Origin: Burkholderiaceae bacterium
Lineage (GTDB): Bacteria > Pseudomonadota > Gammaproteobacteria > Burkholderiales > Burkholderiaceae_A
Length of the DNA stretch: 64,000 nucleotides
Assembly: GCA_018882785.1 (NCBI GenBank)
Contig: VERI01000001.1
Span: 186,001-250,000, forward strand
Direction of reading: 5' to 3'
The translations under genes and the position numbers were made by a program. Numbering within the stretch: position 1 is the stretch's first letter; each line of letters begins with the position of its first letter. The notes under the pieces were generated by a model. The model saw only the letters and a list, made by a program, of their open reading frames with translations, had not been told where the DNA came from and did not search any database. Positions 46,162 through 55,337 of this stretch are shown here, piece by piece.

Positions 46162-47054
46162 AGGCCGCCCCGAAGCGCAAACGCGCTCACCATCATGCCG
46201 GTGACATAGATGGGTACGCCGAATCCGCTGTAAAAAAGCGCCCGCTCCACTGGCCGTCGCGTAAACCAGACCATCATAAGAATCTGGGCACCCAACAGCA
46301 GCGAGACTGTGAGCGCATGGAGTGGGGTCTGCCAACTGAAGAGCAGTCCAATGACCACCAGTTGCGGTAGCGCCATGGTCCAGCTGGCCACGACCGCTGC
46401 CCGTCGTTCGCCGAGCTGAACGGGCAGGGACCTGACGCCCATCTGACGATCGCCATGGACGGACTTAAAGTCGTTCAAGGTCATGATGCCGTGGGCACCG
46501 ATGCCGTACAGCAGTGCCAGGGCGATCGATGATGATGCGGGCATCACGCCGCCCATCATGACCGCTGAGCCGGTGATCCAGGCGAGGGACTCGTAGCTCA
46601 GACCACAGGCTGCATTGCCCAGCCACCCGTTTTCTTTCAGCCGAAAGGGCGGCATGCTGTAGGCCCACGCCAGCAACAGGGCCAGAACGGTAGCCGCAAA
46701 TCCCCATTGGCCGAGACCAGTCGCAATAATTAGGGACATAACAGTCCAAATCACGGCAACAATCAGGCCCCAGCGTCCTGGAATCCGTCCGCTCGGGATA
46801 GGGCGGTTGGGCTCATTGATTGCATCGACATGCCGATCAAACCAGTCATTGACCGCCTGACTGCTCGCGCACACGAGTGGCCCGGTTACCAAAAGACCCG
46901 TCAGAATTAGTACCCAGTGTGAGGATAGCGCCACATCTGAGGCAATTACGCCGCAAGTAAACGCCCACATCGGTGGAAACCATGTGATTGGTTTTAACAG
47001 CTCCGCTACGGCCAATGGATCGGGGATCGGTCGGGTCGTAACGGATTGATTCAT
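46158..47054 (-). CDS. bchG: Bacteriochlorophyll synthase BchG
   Basis: 298 residues of the UbiA-type prenyltransferase family with about eight helices. The first Asp-rich motif is NDWFDRHVDAINEPNRPIPSG, and the second region is LNDFKSVHGDRQMG. It joins bacteriochlorophyllide a to the geranylgeranyl or phytyl alcohol in the membrane. It is first in the bchG-PucC family-bchP operon and diverges from crtI across 61 bp. Confidence 0.95.
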   Translation of the reverse strand: MNQSVTTRPIPDPLAVAELLKPITWFPPMWAFTCGVIASDVALSSHWVLILTGLLVTGPLVCASSQAVNDWFDRHVDAINEPNRPIPSGRIPGRWGLIVAVIWTVMSLIIATGLGQWGFAATVLALLLAWAYSMPPFRLKENGWLGNAACGLSYESLAWITGSAVMMGGVMPASSSIALALLYGIGAHGIMTLNDFKSVHGDRQMGVRSLPVQLGERRAAVVASWTMALPQLVVIGLLFSWQTPLHALTVSLLLGAQILMMVWFTRRPVERALFYSGFGVPIYVTGMMVSAFALRGGL

Positions 47055-47083
47055 CGAGACATTTTCTGCTCCACCGATTTAAC

Positions 47084-47101
47084 CGTCAACTAAAACTTAC
47101 A
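47084..47101. promoter_or_regulatory. Degenerate PpsR-like site between bchG and crtI
   Basis: CGTCAACTAAAACTTACA fits TGT-N12-ACA except for its first base. It lies in the 61-bp divergent region, where a site is expected in other clusters, but one match at this quality can arise by chance. Confidence 0.4.
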
Positions 47102-47115
47102 CATACAATGTCCAC

Positions 47116-48636
47116 GTGAAAAGCCCATTTCCCCCGCCTTCTCCGCCGCATGCGATCGTAATCGGGAGCGGTTTTGGCGGTCTCGCGGCAGCCGTGCGAC
47201 TCGGGGCAAAGGGGTACCGAGTGACCGTGCTTGAAAAGCTCGATGCCCCCGGGGGGCGGGCCTATGTCCATCGGCGTGGTGGTCATGTGTTTGATGCCGG
47301 TCCGACCATCATCACGGCCCCGTTTTTGTTGGAAGAGCTCTGGACGCTCTGCGGCCGCAGGCTGTCCGATGACATCACGCTCAAGCCGTTGGATCCGTTT
47401 TATCGCATACGGTTTGATGATGGCAGCTGGTTTGACTACTCCGGCGACCCGGAGGCCATGCGCCAAGAAGTTGCACGATTCTCACCTCAGGATCTCGATG
47501 GCTACGACGCATTTTTCCGAGAGGCTGAGAAATGTTACCGGCTGGGCTTTGAGCGGTTAGCGACAATCTCCTTTCAGAGTTTTTCTGACCTGATCGCCGT
47601 ACTGCCGGATTTCATGCGGATGGGTGCGTGGAAGACGATCTATAGCCGGGTTGCCGGATTTATTCGTGACCCGAAGCTGCGCATGGTGTTCAGTTTTCAC
47701 CCCCTGCTGATTGGCGGCAATCCATTCTCGGTGACTTGCGCCTATACCCTGATCAATGCGCTGGAGCGAAAGCATGGTGTGCATTGGGCCATCGGCGGCA
47801 CCGGCGCACTGATCACGGGTTTGGTCGGCCTGGTCAAAGGCCAGGGCAACGAGGTCCACTGTAACGCCGAGGTCAAGGAGATCATTGTGCGAGACGGCCG
47901 AGCCTGTGGTGTGCGTCTTGCAGACGACCGTCTCATGGAGTCCGACATCGTGGTGTCCAATGCGGACACAGCCTGGACCTATCGCTATCTGGTGCCCGCC
48001 CGACATCGTCGACACTGGACGGACAGCAAAATTGAGCGAACCCGTTTTTCGATGAGCTTATTTGTTTGGTATTTCGGCACGCGCCGGCGATATTCAGACA
48101 TTCCCCATCACATGATCCTCATGGGCCCACGCTATCGGGCCTTACTCACAGATATTTTTAAGCGTAAAAAACTGGCGGATGATTTCAGTCTCTATCTGCA
48201 TCGGCCGAGCGCGAGTGACCCGACCATGGCGCCAGAGGGCCATGACACCTTTTATGTGCTTTCTCCGGTGCCGCATCTTGAAAGCGGGGTGGACTGGGCT
48301 TGCGCGGCCGAGCCTTATCGAAAAAAGATTGCGGCCTATCTGCATGGTTCGGTGATGCCTGGCTTTGAGGACCACCTCACCGAGTCGTTTGTCACAACCC
48401 CGATCGATTTTCAGAATCGACTGTTGTCTTTTCGTGGTGCGGCCTTCGGGCCAGAGCCGGTGCTGACGCAGAGTGCCTGGTTTAGGCCACACAACCGCAG
48501 TGAAGATATCGATGGGCTTTTTATGGTCGGTGCAAGCACCCATCCCGGGGCTGGCGTTCCGGGTGTGATCGCCTCGGCGAAGGCGCTTGAGTCCGTGATT
48601 CCTGACCCCAGTACATTGCGGCGGGCCAATGCATAA
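47116..48636 (+). CDS. crtI: Phytoene desaturase CrtI
   Basis: 506 residues. FAD motif VIGSGFGGLAAAVRLGAKGY with GGRAYVHRRGGHVFDAGPTII, and C-terminal GLFMVGASTHPGAGVPGVI. It introduces three or four double bonds into phytoene to give neurosporene or lycopene. The start is set at GTG 47116, since the nearby ATG (47108) hits a stop after three codons; no good ribosome-binding site is visible. It overlaps crtB by 8 bp. Confidence 0.94.
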   Translation: MKSPFPPPSPPHAIVIGSGFGGLAAAVRLGAKGYRVTVLEKLDAPGGRAYVHRRGGHVFDAGPTIITAPFLLEELWTLCGRRLSDDITLKPLDPFYRIRFDDGSWFDYSGDPEAMRQEVARFSPQDLDGYDAFFREAEKCYRLGFERLATISFQSFSDLIAVLPDFMRMGAWKTIYSRVAGFIRDPKLRMVFSFHPLLIGGNPFSVTCAYTLINALERKHGVHWAIGGTGALITGLVGLVKGQGNEVHCNAEVKEIIVRDGRACGVRLADDRLMESDIVVSNADTAWTYRYLVPARHRRHWTDSKIERTRFSMSLFVWYFGTRRRYSDIPHHMILMGPRYRALLTDIFKRKKLADDFSLYLHRPSASDPTMAPEGHDTFYVLSPVPHLESGVDWACAAEPYRKKIAAYLHGSVMPGFEDHLTESFVTTPIDFQNRLLSFRGAAFGPEPVLTQSAWFRPHNRSEDIDGLFMVGASTHPGAGVPGVIASAKALESVIPDPSTLRRANA

Positions 48637-49666
48637 GATGTTATCGCCTGACTCCCCAGAGGTGCTCGCCAGCTGCGAACGTCTGATGCGGTCTGGGTCA
48701 CATTCATTTTTCGCAGCATCACGAATTCTGCCCCGGCGCTTTCGGCATGCCGCCGCCGCCGTGTATGCGTTTTGTCGGCTCGCTGATGATGCCGTTGATG
48801 AAATGCCCCACGGAGCGTCGATCGATGCGGTGATGGGCTATCTGCGAGAGCGTTGTGATGCCATCTATCGTGGCGAACCGTTTGCCATTGATGCGGACAT
48901 TGCATTTAGCGGGATTGCGCATGCGTACGGCATTCCTAAGGCGATTCCTCTGGCGCTGCTTGAGGGATTCCAATGGGATGCGGTTGGTCGTCAGTACAAC
49001 ACACTCGAAGAATTGCACGATTACGCGGCGCGGGTGGCCGGGACGGTTGGCGCGATGATGACCCTGATCATGGGGGGGCGGTCTACCCAGACGGTGGCCC
49101 GGGCATGTGAGCTCGGGGTGGCGATGCAGCTCACCAACATTGCCCGCGATGTCGGAGAGGATGCTGCCCGGGGAAGGATCTATCTGCCACTGACATGGCT
49201 GCGTGAAGAAGGCATTGATCCATCCGAGTTTCTGGCGCATCGCCGGCCGTCACCGGAAATTGCCCGGGTGGTGATGCGGCTTTTGCATGCAGCTGATCAG
49301 CTCTATCTTCGGGCAGAAACCGGGATTGCCTCCCTGCCGCGAGACTGCAGGCCGGCGATCATGGCGGCCCGATTAATTTATGCGGATATTGGCAGCGTCA
49401 TTCGTGCCCGGGGCGGCAATGCGGTGGACCATCGGGCGGTGGTATTGATGCCCCGAAAGTGGTGGCTGATGGGCCGGGCGCTGCTCAGCTACATCATTGC
49501 GCCGCCCAAGGACTTCATGCTGCAACCCCTGAGCGCAGTAAGGTTTTTAATGGGTGCAGTACCTCCTGGGGAGCGGGATGCGGTGCAGCCGGATCTTCTT
49601 ATTTCCACGATTGGCCTGTTGGAGCGTTTGGGCCATCGGAACCGTTCCCGTCGCGTCCAGAGTTAG
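48629..49666 (+). CDS. crtB: Phytoene synthase CrtB
   Basis: 345 residues with both Asp-rich motifs of squalene/phytoene synthases (CRLADDAVDE and NIARDVGEDAARGRIYLP) and SHSFFAASRILPRR at the start. It condenses two GGPP into phytoene. It is translationally coupled to crtI. Confidence 0.94.
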   Translation: MHKMLSPDSPEVLASCERLMRSGSHSFFAASRILPRRFRHAAAAVYAFCRLADDAVDEMPHGASIDAVMGYLRERCDAIYRGEPFAIDADIAFSGIAHAYGIPKAIPLALLEGFQWDAVGRQYNTLEELHDYAARVAGTVGAMMTLIMGGRSTQTVARACELGVAMQLTNIARDVGEDAARGRIYLPLTWLREEGIDPSEFLAHRRPSPEIARVVMRLLHAADQLYLRAETGIASLPRDCRPAIMAARLIYADIGSVIRARGGNAVDHRAVVLMPRKWWLMGRALLSYIIAPPKDFMLQPLSAVRFLMGAVPPGERDAVQPDLLISTIGLLERLGHRNRSRRVQS

Positions 49667-49739
49667 GGTTAAGCAGACTAAATGCCGGCTGTTTAAGTCT
49701 TTACAATTCCGGCCTTACCCGCTTAAAGGAGTCTGCTCA

Positions 49740-50717
49740 ATGAAGTTCAAAAGCCTCATGTCTCTGGCCGTATCTGGCGTAGCTCTGGTGGCCAGCTCGG
49801 CGTTTGCTTTTCCTGACCGTGAAATTAAGGTAGTAGTTCCGTTTACTGCCGGTGGACCCACCGATGTGGTTGCCCGGACCATGGCCGATGCGATGCGCAA
49901 GGCGCTCAATAGCCCGGTGGTGGTAGAAAACCTTGATGGCGCAGGTGGCACCCGTGGCCCCGCTGCGGTCGCCAAGGCAAAGCCAGATGGCCACACCGTT
50001 CTGATCCACCACATTGGCATGAGCACTGCGCCTGCGTTGTATCGCAAGCTTCCCTACAACCCGATGACGGATTTTGAGCATATCGGTCTGATCAACGAAG
50101 TGCCGATGACCTTTGTGGCGAGAAAAGATTTTCCCGCTGCAACCATGAAAGAGCTGATTCAGCTCGTCAAGAAGGAGCCACAGAAGTGGAACCTGGCAAA
50201 TGCAGGCCTCGGCGCAGCATCGCATTTGTGCGGCATGTTGTTTCAGGTGGCCCTTGGTGCCGATCTCACTACCGTGCCCTATAAAGGCACCGGCCCCGCA
50301 ATGACCGACCTGATGGGTGGGCAGGTGGACTTTATGTGCGACCAGACCACCAACACCACTGAGCGTATCAAGGCCGGTTCGGTAAAGGGCTATGCGGTAA
50401 CGACCAAGGCCCGTCTGAAGACGGAAGGACTAAGCCAGTTACCAACGGCATCCGAGGCTGGACTCCCGAATTTTGAAGTGACGGTCTGGCACGGTATGTA
50501 TGCCCCGAAGGGCACGCCGAAAGCCGCTCTGGATAAGCTAAATGCGGCATTGAATGCTGCCCTTAAAGATCCAGAAGTGATCAAGCGTTTCGAGGCCCTG
50601 GGCACCGGTCCGGTCACCGCCGATAAGGCAACTGCGGCCTACCACGCAAAGTTTTTGCAGTCACAGATTGATCTTTGGGGTCCAATCATCAAGAAGGCTG
50701 GCACCTTTGCTGACTGA
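49740..50717 (+). CDS. Bug/TctC-family periplasmic binding protein
   Basis: 325 residues from ATG 49740 (AAAGGAG ribosome-binding site). A signal peptide ends SSAFAFPDRE, then the Bug signature IKVVVPFTAGGPTDVVARTMAD, NLDGAGG and GSVKGYAVTTKARL. Bug proteins bind carboxylates and related small molecules for tripartite transporters and are greatly expanded in Burkholderiales. No transporter membrane genes are nearby, so it is an orphan. Its position between crtB and crtC has no evident link to carotenoids. A terminator follows. Confidence 0.92.
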   Translation: MKFKSLMSLAVSGVALVASSAFAFPDREIKVVVPFTAGGPTDVVARTMADAMRKALNSPVVVENLDGAGGTRGPAAVAKAKPDGHTVLIHHIGMSTAPALYRKLPYNPMTDFEHIGLINEVPMTFVARKDFPAATMKELIQLVKKEPQKWNLANAGLGAASHLCGMLFQVALGADLTTVPYKGTGPAMTDLMGGQVDFMCDQTTNTTERIKAGSVKGYAVTTKARLKTEGLSQLPTASEAGLPNFEVTVWHGMYAPKGTPKAALDKLNAALNAALKDPEVIKRFEALGTGPVTADKATAAYHAKFLQSQIDLWGPIIKKAGTFAD

Positions 50718-50733
50718 TCAAGCCACGCCTAAG

Positions 50734-50764
50734 AAAAACCGCGCATTGAGGCGCGGTTTTTTTT
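50734..50764. terminator. Bidirectional terminator between bug gene and crtC
   Basis: CCGCGC/GCGCGG with a 6-nt loop, flanked by A5 on one side and T8 on the other, so it can stop transcripts in both directions. It lies between the convergent ends of the Bug gene and crtC. Confidence 0.9.
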
Positions 50765-50790
50765 CGTCTGTATGTGGTCTGGACGATTCT

Positions 50791-51759
50791 TTAACTGCGT
50801 CGGGGCATTTTCCACGGCAGCATGAGTCGGGTGGACAGGGAGTCGAGGCGTGGAATGTTTAAGGTTTCATGCATCGAAATCACCTGCTCGCCGAGTAGGC
50901 TGGATTGGAGCACCGACCGCACATAAAAAGGGGTGTCTTCAAGGGTCTGAAGGACTGTGGCGGAGGCGCCGATGTCATTGCGGATGGACCGTCCGACACG
51001 CCACAGTGCCGGGGGGAGCGACTGGCGGGGCGGGGCGACGAATTCCTCTACGCTGCCATCCGAACGGAATCGCAAGGCGAGCAGCCGTTCAGCACCGCTG
51101 CGCTGTCGAATGTCGTAGAGCACCGCGACACTCTGATCTCGTAGGCCTGCCCGGGACCAGTCCCACTCTGTAAATCCGTCAATGACCGGTGACCGCCCCT
51201 CGTTGCTGTCGAGATAGGCATGGCCTTTCCATGACAGTGCGGGCGAGGAGAGATTGACTTCGACCCTCGCGCTCGGTGCAATCGGCCCCCAGTGATGATG
51301 CTGTTGGTCATCGAGGGCAGTAACGTAATGAAAGAGTTGATTTGGGTAGACCCGAACCACGCCCCGCACGGGCCGTGGGAGCGGCATCGCCCATTCGTTG
51401 ATCTCAATTTCAAGTGCCTCGCCATTCCAGTGAAGACGGCTGGGTCCGATTTGAAACTGGCGGCTGTCGCGTGCAATCGCCTTTTGGCCGCGTTCGGTCA
51501 TGGTCCATCGGCGTGCACCGCGTCCATAGAGCGCGACATTGATTGCACAGTGGTTCTCTGGATTGGTGTTTGGATCTTTCTTAAGTGCCCAGTAGTAATA
51601 AGGAGAGAAGACACTACCAACAAACGCGATGATGGTTAGGCCGAATGCGCCGTCGTCGCTGAGCGCGTCGATGTACCACCAGAGATAACCACCCGGCCGG
51701 ACCGTCTGGTCAAACCGAGGTGACCCATCAGGGTTGCGGCCGCCAGTCGGCCTGACAAT
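50791..51759 (-). CDS. crtC: Carotenoid 1,2-hydratase CrtC
   Basis: About 322 residues if begun at ATT 51759. Family core: SPRFDQTVRPGGYLWWYIDALSDDG, FVGSVFSPYYYWA, NVALYGRGARRWTMTERG and HHHWGPIAPSARVEV. It adds water across the terminal double bond of neurosporene or its derivatives. No ATG, GTG or TTG is in frame between the conserved N-terminus and an ATG at 52008, which would bury the first 124 codons inside crtD. The true start is thus unclear: an ATT, the long form, or a -1 frameshift from crtD. It is last in the aerR-ppsR-crtADC run. Confidence 0.85.
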   Translation of the reverse strand: MVRPTGGRNPDGSPRFDQTVRPGGYLWWYIDALSDDGAFGLTIIAFVGSVFSPYYYWALKKDPNTNPENHCAINVALYGRGARRWTMTERGQKAIARDSRQFQIGPSRLHWNGEALEIEINEWAMPLPRPVRGVVRVYPNQLFHYVTALDDQQHHHWGPIAPSARVEVNLSSPALSWKGHAYLDSNEGRSPVIDGFTEWDWSRAGLRDQSVAVLYDIRQRSGAERLLALRFRSDGSVEEFVAPPRQSLPPALWRVGRSIRNDIGASATVLQTLEDTPFYVRSVLQSSLLGEQVISMHETLNIPRLDSLSTRLMLPWKMPRRS

Positions 51760-53216
51760 GCCGCCATCGGTACTCCCGGGCCCGGGTGCACCGATCCCCC
51801 CGCCAGGTATAGGCCCGGAATGGGGCTGCTGGCGCCAAGGCGCGAGAACACGCTCATCCAGCCGTGTGTCGCATGCCCATACAGGGCGCCACCCGTGCAA
51901 GGGAAACGCTGGTGAAACGTGGCGGGTGTGGTGACGATGGTGCTGCGCGGATCGTTGCGGATCGTCAGACCGCAATCCTGCATCAGTGCATAGGCTGCGT
52001 CGGTACATGCCTGGATCTCCGGGGGTTTAAAGTCGCGCCGGTCGCCAATTGCGGGCGCATTGATGAGCAGTAAAAGTCGCTCTGCCTCTCCTGCAAACGG
52101 GTCATCATCATGCCGATCTTGGGCACAGACATAGACCGTGGGAGGAATCGGCAGACACTGTCGATTGAAAATAGCATCAAATTCGGCAGCGTAATGGCGC
52201 GGAAAAAAAAGGTTGTGATAGGTGAGCGGAAATCCTGTGGTCGGGGCATGAATAGAGAGGGTGAGTGCGGACAACGAACGTTTCGTAAGATCATCTTTTG
52301 CCTTGCCAAAGGCCCGGCGGGCTGCACCTGGCTCCGACAGTGTGACATCCCCCTGACGCAGGGCCGCCACATCACCATTAAAGATAACGGCATCTGCGCT
52401 CAGGGCTTCGCCATCGGCGAGCACTACACCGCAGATACGGCCATCACGCATCGAGATCGATCGCACATCTGTCTGCGTCCGTATCGTGGCGCCATGGCGA
52501 TTCATCAGGCGCCCGATGCTCTGGGCAAGTGCGGTCATGCCCCCCTCGATTGTCCAGACCCCCTGCATTTCAACATCGGCAATCAGCATGAGTGTAGCGG
52601 GCGCCTGTAATGGTGATGAGCCACAGTAGGTCGCATAACGTGAGAAGAGCTGGTGAAGTCGCGGATCTTTGAAGTGTTTATCCAGTGACTGCCAGAGCGT
52701 CTTGAATAGGCCAAGCCGCCAGAGTGTTTTAAGCCCGTGTACACCAAGGTCCTGATGCATTGACAAGAAGGTCGGCCGCTCCGCCCTGATCGCGGCGGCC
52801 TCAAGGGCCTGATAGGCAGCGCGTGCCTGCTCACAGAAATTGATAAATCGTGATGCCTCTGCGGATCCGGCAAAGCGGGAGACTGCAAGTGCAGACTGAT
52901 GCAGGTCCGCATATAGATCAAGGCGTTCACTGGGGCCCCATGCGTGCCGTGCCAGTATATTTAGCGGGCGAATCTTGAGTTCATCTTCGAGCCGAGTACC
53001 TGCACAGGCCATGAGCCCATCAAATACCCAGCGCATTGTGAAAACGGTTGGCCCTGAATCGATTCCGAACCCTCGGATATCGCGTTGATGGAGTTTTCCT
53101 CCAATCGTCGGCCCGCGTTCCAACAGTGTGACGCGCAGGCCGGCTGCGGATAACTCAAGGGCACTGGCCAGACCGCCGATGCCGCCACCCACCACGATAA
53201 CGTGATGGTCGGCCAT
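51636..53216 (-). CDS. crtD: Hydroxyneurosporene 3,4-desaturase CrtD
   Basis: 526 residues. FAD-binding VVGGGIGGLASALELSAAG, GGKLHQRDIRGFGIDSGPT and the C-terminal GLYLAGGSVHPGPGVPMAAL motif of CrtI-type desaturases. It desaturates hydroxylated or methoxylated neurosporene at C3-C4. It begins directly at the crtA stop (TAG-ATG). Its last 40 or so codons, after the FAD motif, overlap crtC in another frame. Confidence 0.93.
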   Translation of the reverse strand: MADHHVIVVGGGIGGLASALELSAAGLRVTLLERGPTIGGKLHQRDIRGFGIDSGPTVFTMRWVFDGLMACAGTRLEDELKIRPLNILARHAWGPSERLDLYADLHQSALAVSRFAGSAEASRFINFCEQARAAYQALEAAAIRAERPTFLSMHQDLGVHGLKTLWRLGLFKTLWQSLDKHFKDPRLHQLFSRYATYCGSSPLQAPATLMLIADVEMQGVWTIEGGMTALAQSIGRLMNRHGATIRTQTDVRSISMRDGRICGVVLADGEALSADAVIFNGDVAALRQGDVTLSEPGAARRAFGKAKDDLTKRSLSALTLSIHAPTTGFPLTYHNLFFPRHYAAEFDAIFNRQCLPIPPTVYVCAQDRHDDDPFAGEAERLLLLINAPAIGDRRDFKPPEIQACTDAAYALMQDCGLTIRNDPRSTIVTTPATFHQRFPCTGGALYGHATHGWMSVFSRLGASSPIPGLYLAGGSVHPGPGVPMAALSGRLAAATLMGHLGLTRRSGRVVISGGTSTRSATTAHSA

Positions 53217-53894
53217 CTAGCGAAACACCTTTCCTTTCCAGACGCCACGTGCAGCGATGGGCTGAAATCGGACGAACATCGATTCGGAGAAGTGGCCACC
53301 GCCCAGGGCTGCGCGAATCGCTTGGAGGTGGGCACCTGAGCGCGCGTAGTTGTTCATGGCCTCTGCACTCTCCCAGATGCTAAAGGTCGCCTGGCGCAGC
53401 AGCGGTGCTTCGCCGAGTCCCACAGCGATCAGGCAGCCTTCTGCCTGGCCCAGGGAGGTCTCCGCAGGCGGGGCATGTCGCCAGAAGTCCAGGGCTTTTG
53501 TGGGCCGTATCGAGGCGCGGGTCAGTGCGGCGATAGGCCCCTGTGTGGGCTCTCTACCTTGCAGTGTCATTGACTGGCCTGACCATGATCCCTTGCAGCT
53601 GTAGGCCAGTAGCTTGCAACTGAACAACTCGCGGGATCGGGATGTATATGCCTTCATTAGCCGAGAGCTGTTCAGGAATCGATCTGCATTGGCCTCGGTA
53701 TCGAAAATGAGAAAGAGCCCTTGGCGCGTCGCGCTTGGACGAACGCCAAATCCTCCTTCGTGGCCGCTGCCAAGCACCTTTGTAAATCGCAGCCCTGGGG
53801 TGCCCAGCAGGGGAAGCCGTCCGAGCACAAAGCGGCTCCATGCCCAACCGATGAATGCAGGTTTAAATTCGACCAGAACAATGACTGCAAGCAT
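53217..53894 (-). CDS. crtA: Spheroidene monooxygenase CrtA
   Basis: 225 residues: N-terminal FVLGRLPLLGTPGLRFTKVLGSG, SRSRELFSCKLLAYSCKGSWSG, RASIRPTKALDFWRHAPPAE and a C-terminal FVRFQPIAARGVWKG. It adds a keto group, giving spheroidenone-type pigments in the presence of oxygen. It lies 18 bp after ppsR and shares its strand, so probably the same transcript. Confidence 0.92.
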   Translation of the reverse strand: MLAVIVLVEFKPAFIGWAWSRFVLGRLPLLGTPGLRFTKVLGSGHEGGFGVRPSATRQGLFLIFDTEANADRFLNSSRLMKAYTSRSRELFSCKLLAYSCKGSWSGQSMTLQGREPTQGPIAALTRASIRPTKALDFWRHAPPAETSLGQAEGCLIAVGLGEAPLLRQATFSIWESAEAMNNYARSGAHLQAIRAALGGGHFSESMFVRFQPIAARGVWKGKVFR

Positions 53895-53912
53895 GCAGCC
53901 AGTGTAATCGAA

Positions 53913-55331
53913 TCACTTCTTGCCGCGGTCTGCGACCTCGCCGATACCGTAGCGTCGCAGCTTCACATAAAGGCTTTGACGGGAGAGTCCCAGCATCTCA
54001 GCGGCGGAGGCCCGATTGTCTCGGGTTAGTCGGAGCGCGGCTTCAATACAGAGTTTCTCAATCAGATCTGCGGTCTCTGCAACAATTTCCTGGAGCGGCA
54101 CGCGTCCCACGAGTTCGACCAGCTGGTCTGCTGAGCGCGGCAGTTCACGCAGTGATGGCCGATCCGCCGATAGCCGCTGACCCACATCGCGAATGCTAAA
54201 TCCGAGACAGGAGGTTGTTCCGGTCTTCACCGACACGCCGGAGATTTCGACGTTGAGTTCGGTGGCATTCGTACTGCGCAGCAGTGTTCCGAATAGTCGT
54301 ACGGCGCCTCGTTGCTCAATGTTTGCGATGAGTACGTTGAGATCGACATCTGTTCTCCCCAGCCAGTCGCCCAGATTTCTTCCTTGAATCTGTTCTGCCT
54401 TTGACTGTTGGAGCATATTGACGAATGCACGATTGGCCGACAGGATTTTCCCATCAGGATCGGTAATCACGAAGCCATCGGGCGCATGCTCCAGAACGTC
54501 GAGCATCAGCGAACGTTTTGGAGAGATTTCAACACCAGAGTCGGCCAATACCATTGGCGATAGACGCACCAGGAACATCGTGCCGGTCTCTTGTCGGAAG
54601 AGTGACGCGGAGATCGACACCTCTTGGTTTTTGGCGAGCATCACGGTGCGCGCATCGGGGTGGCCTGACGCCCGCACACCCATGAGCATGTCGTTAAGCA
54701 TGCTATGCGAGCCGCTTGGCAGAAGATCCTCGAGCGGTTTACTGAGCAGTTTCTTTGCCGGCTGGCCCAGAATTTTTGAGGCGGCTGGATTGGCCTCGAG
54801 CACCCGTTCTGTATTGGCATCCACAATCAGCACCGCCTCAGAGGCGAGCTCAAACAGCAGCCGGTAGCGCGTCTCCATGTGCCGCATGCGCAGGTAATCA
54901 CGCTCCATCGCCTGGTGGGCTTCCACAAGGCGCTGCTGTAGCGAGGCCATATTGCGAAGATCCCGGCCGAATGCGACAAGCTCACCTGACGATCCCACCG
55001 GGACCACAGAGCAATACACAGGGATATCAGCTCCCTGAGATGATGGGTAGTTCACATGACGCCATCGTCCTGCGGTGCCTGCCGCGGCATCCGCGAGCAT
55101 CTCCTCAATCTTGGGCCTGCTTTCGCTGGTCGCGACATCGATCCACGCCTGTCCGAGCCATGCCTGTCCTGCTGAGTCAATCGGCATCTGTTGGCTGCTG
55201 ATGATCAGGTCCCGAATAATGCCCTTGGCATCAATGATCAAGGCAAGATCGGACGCGGCCGCCGCCAGTCGCAATGCAGTCGCGCTGTCGACGGACTTCA
55301 GGGGCTGGGCAGAGGGGGCTGATTTGGGCAT
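53913..55331 (-). CDS. ppsR: Transcriptional repressor PpsR/CrtJ
   Basis: 472 residues. An N-terminal PAS-like domain (about 20-125), a glutamine-containing linker helix (130-150), two PAS domains (about 152-262 and 276-385) and a C-terminal Fis-type helix-turn-helix (about 422-462, ASAAEMLGLSRQSLYVKLRR). It represses bch, crt and puc genes in air at TGT-N12-ACA sites. Cys428 lies at the start of the DNA-binding helix set, as does the redox Cys of the Rhodobacter protein. The only other Cys are 107 and 375, so the PAS-domain partner Cys near 250 is missing. Confidence 0.95.
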   Translation of the reverse strand: MPKSAPSAQPLKSVDSATALRLAAAASDLALIIDAKGIIRDLIISSQQMPIDSAGQAWLGQAWIDVATSESRPKIEEMLADAAAGTAGRWRHVNYPSSQGADIPVYCSVVPVGSSGELVAFGRDLRNMASLQQRLVEAHQAMERDYLRMRHMETRYRLLFELASEAVLIVDANTERVLEANPAASKILGQPAKKLLSKPLEDLLPSGSHSMLNDMLMGVRASGHPDARTVMLAKNQEVSISASLFRQETGTMFLVRLSPMVLADSGVEISPKRSLMLDVLEHAPDGFVITDPDGKILSANRAFVNMLQQSKAEQIQGRNLGDWLGRTDVDLNVLIANIEQRGAVRLFGTLLRSTNATELNVEISGVSVKTGTTSCLGFSIRDVGQRLSADRPSLRELPRSADQLVELVGRVPLQEIVAETADLIEKLCIEAALRLTRDNRASAAEMLGLSRQSLYVKLRRYGIGEVADRGKK

Positions 55332-55337
55332 GTGGAT

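Noticed and set aside
51636..52008. CrtD-CrtC fusion by -1 frameshift at the G6 run as the main product
   Set aside because: It would delete the end of CrtD after the FAD motif and no downstream stimulator was recognised; kept only as one option.
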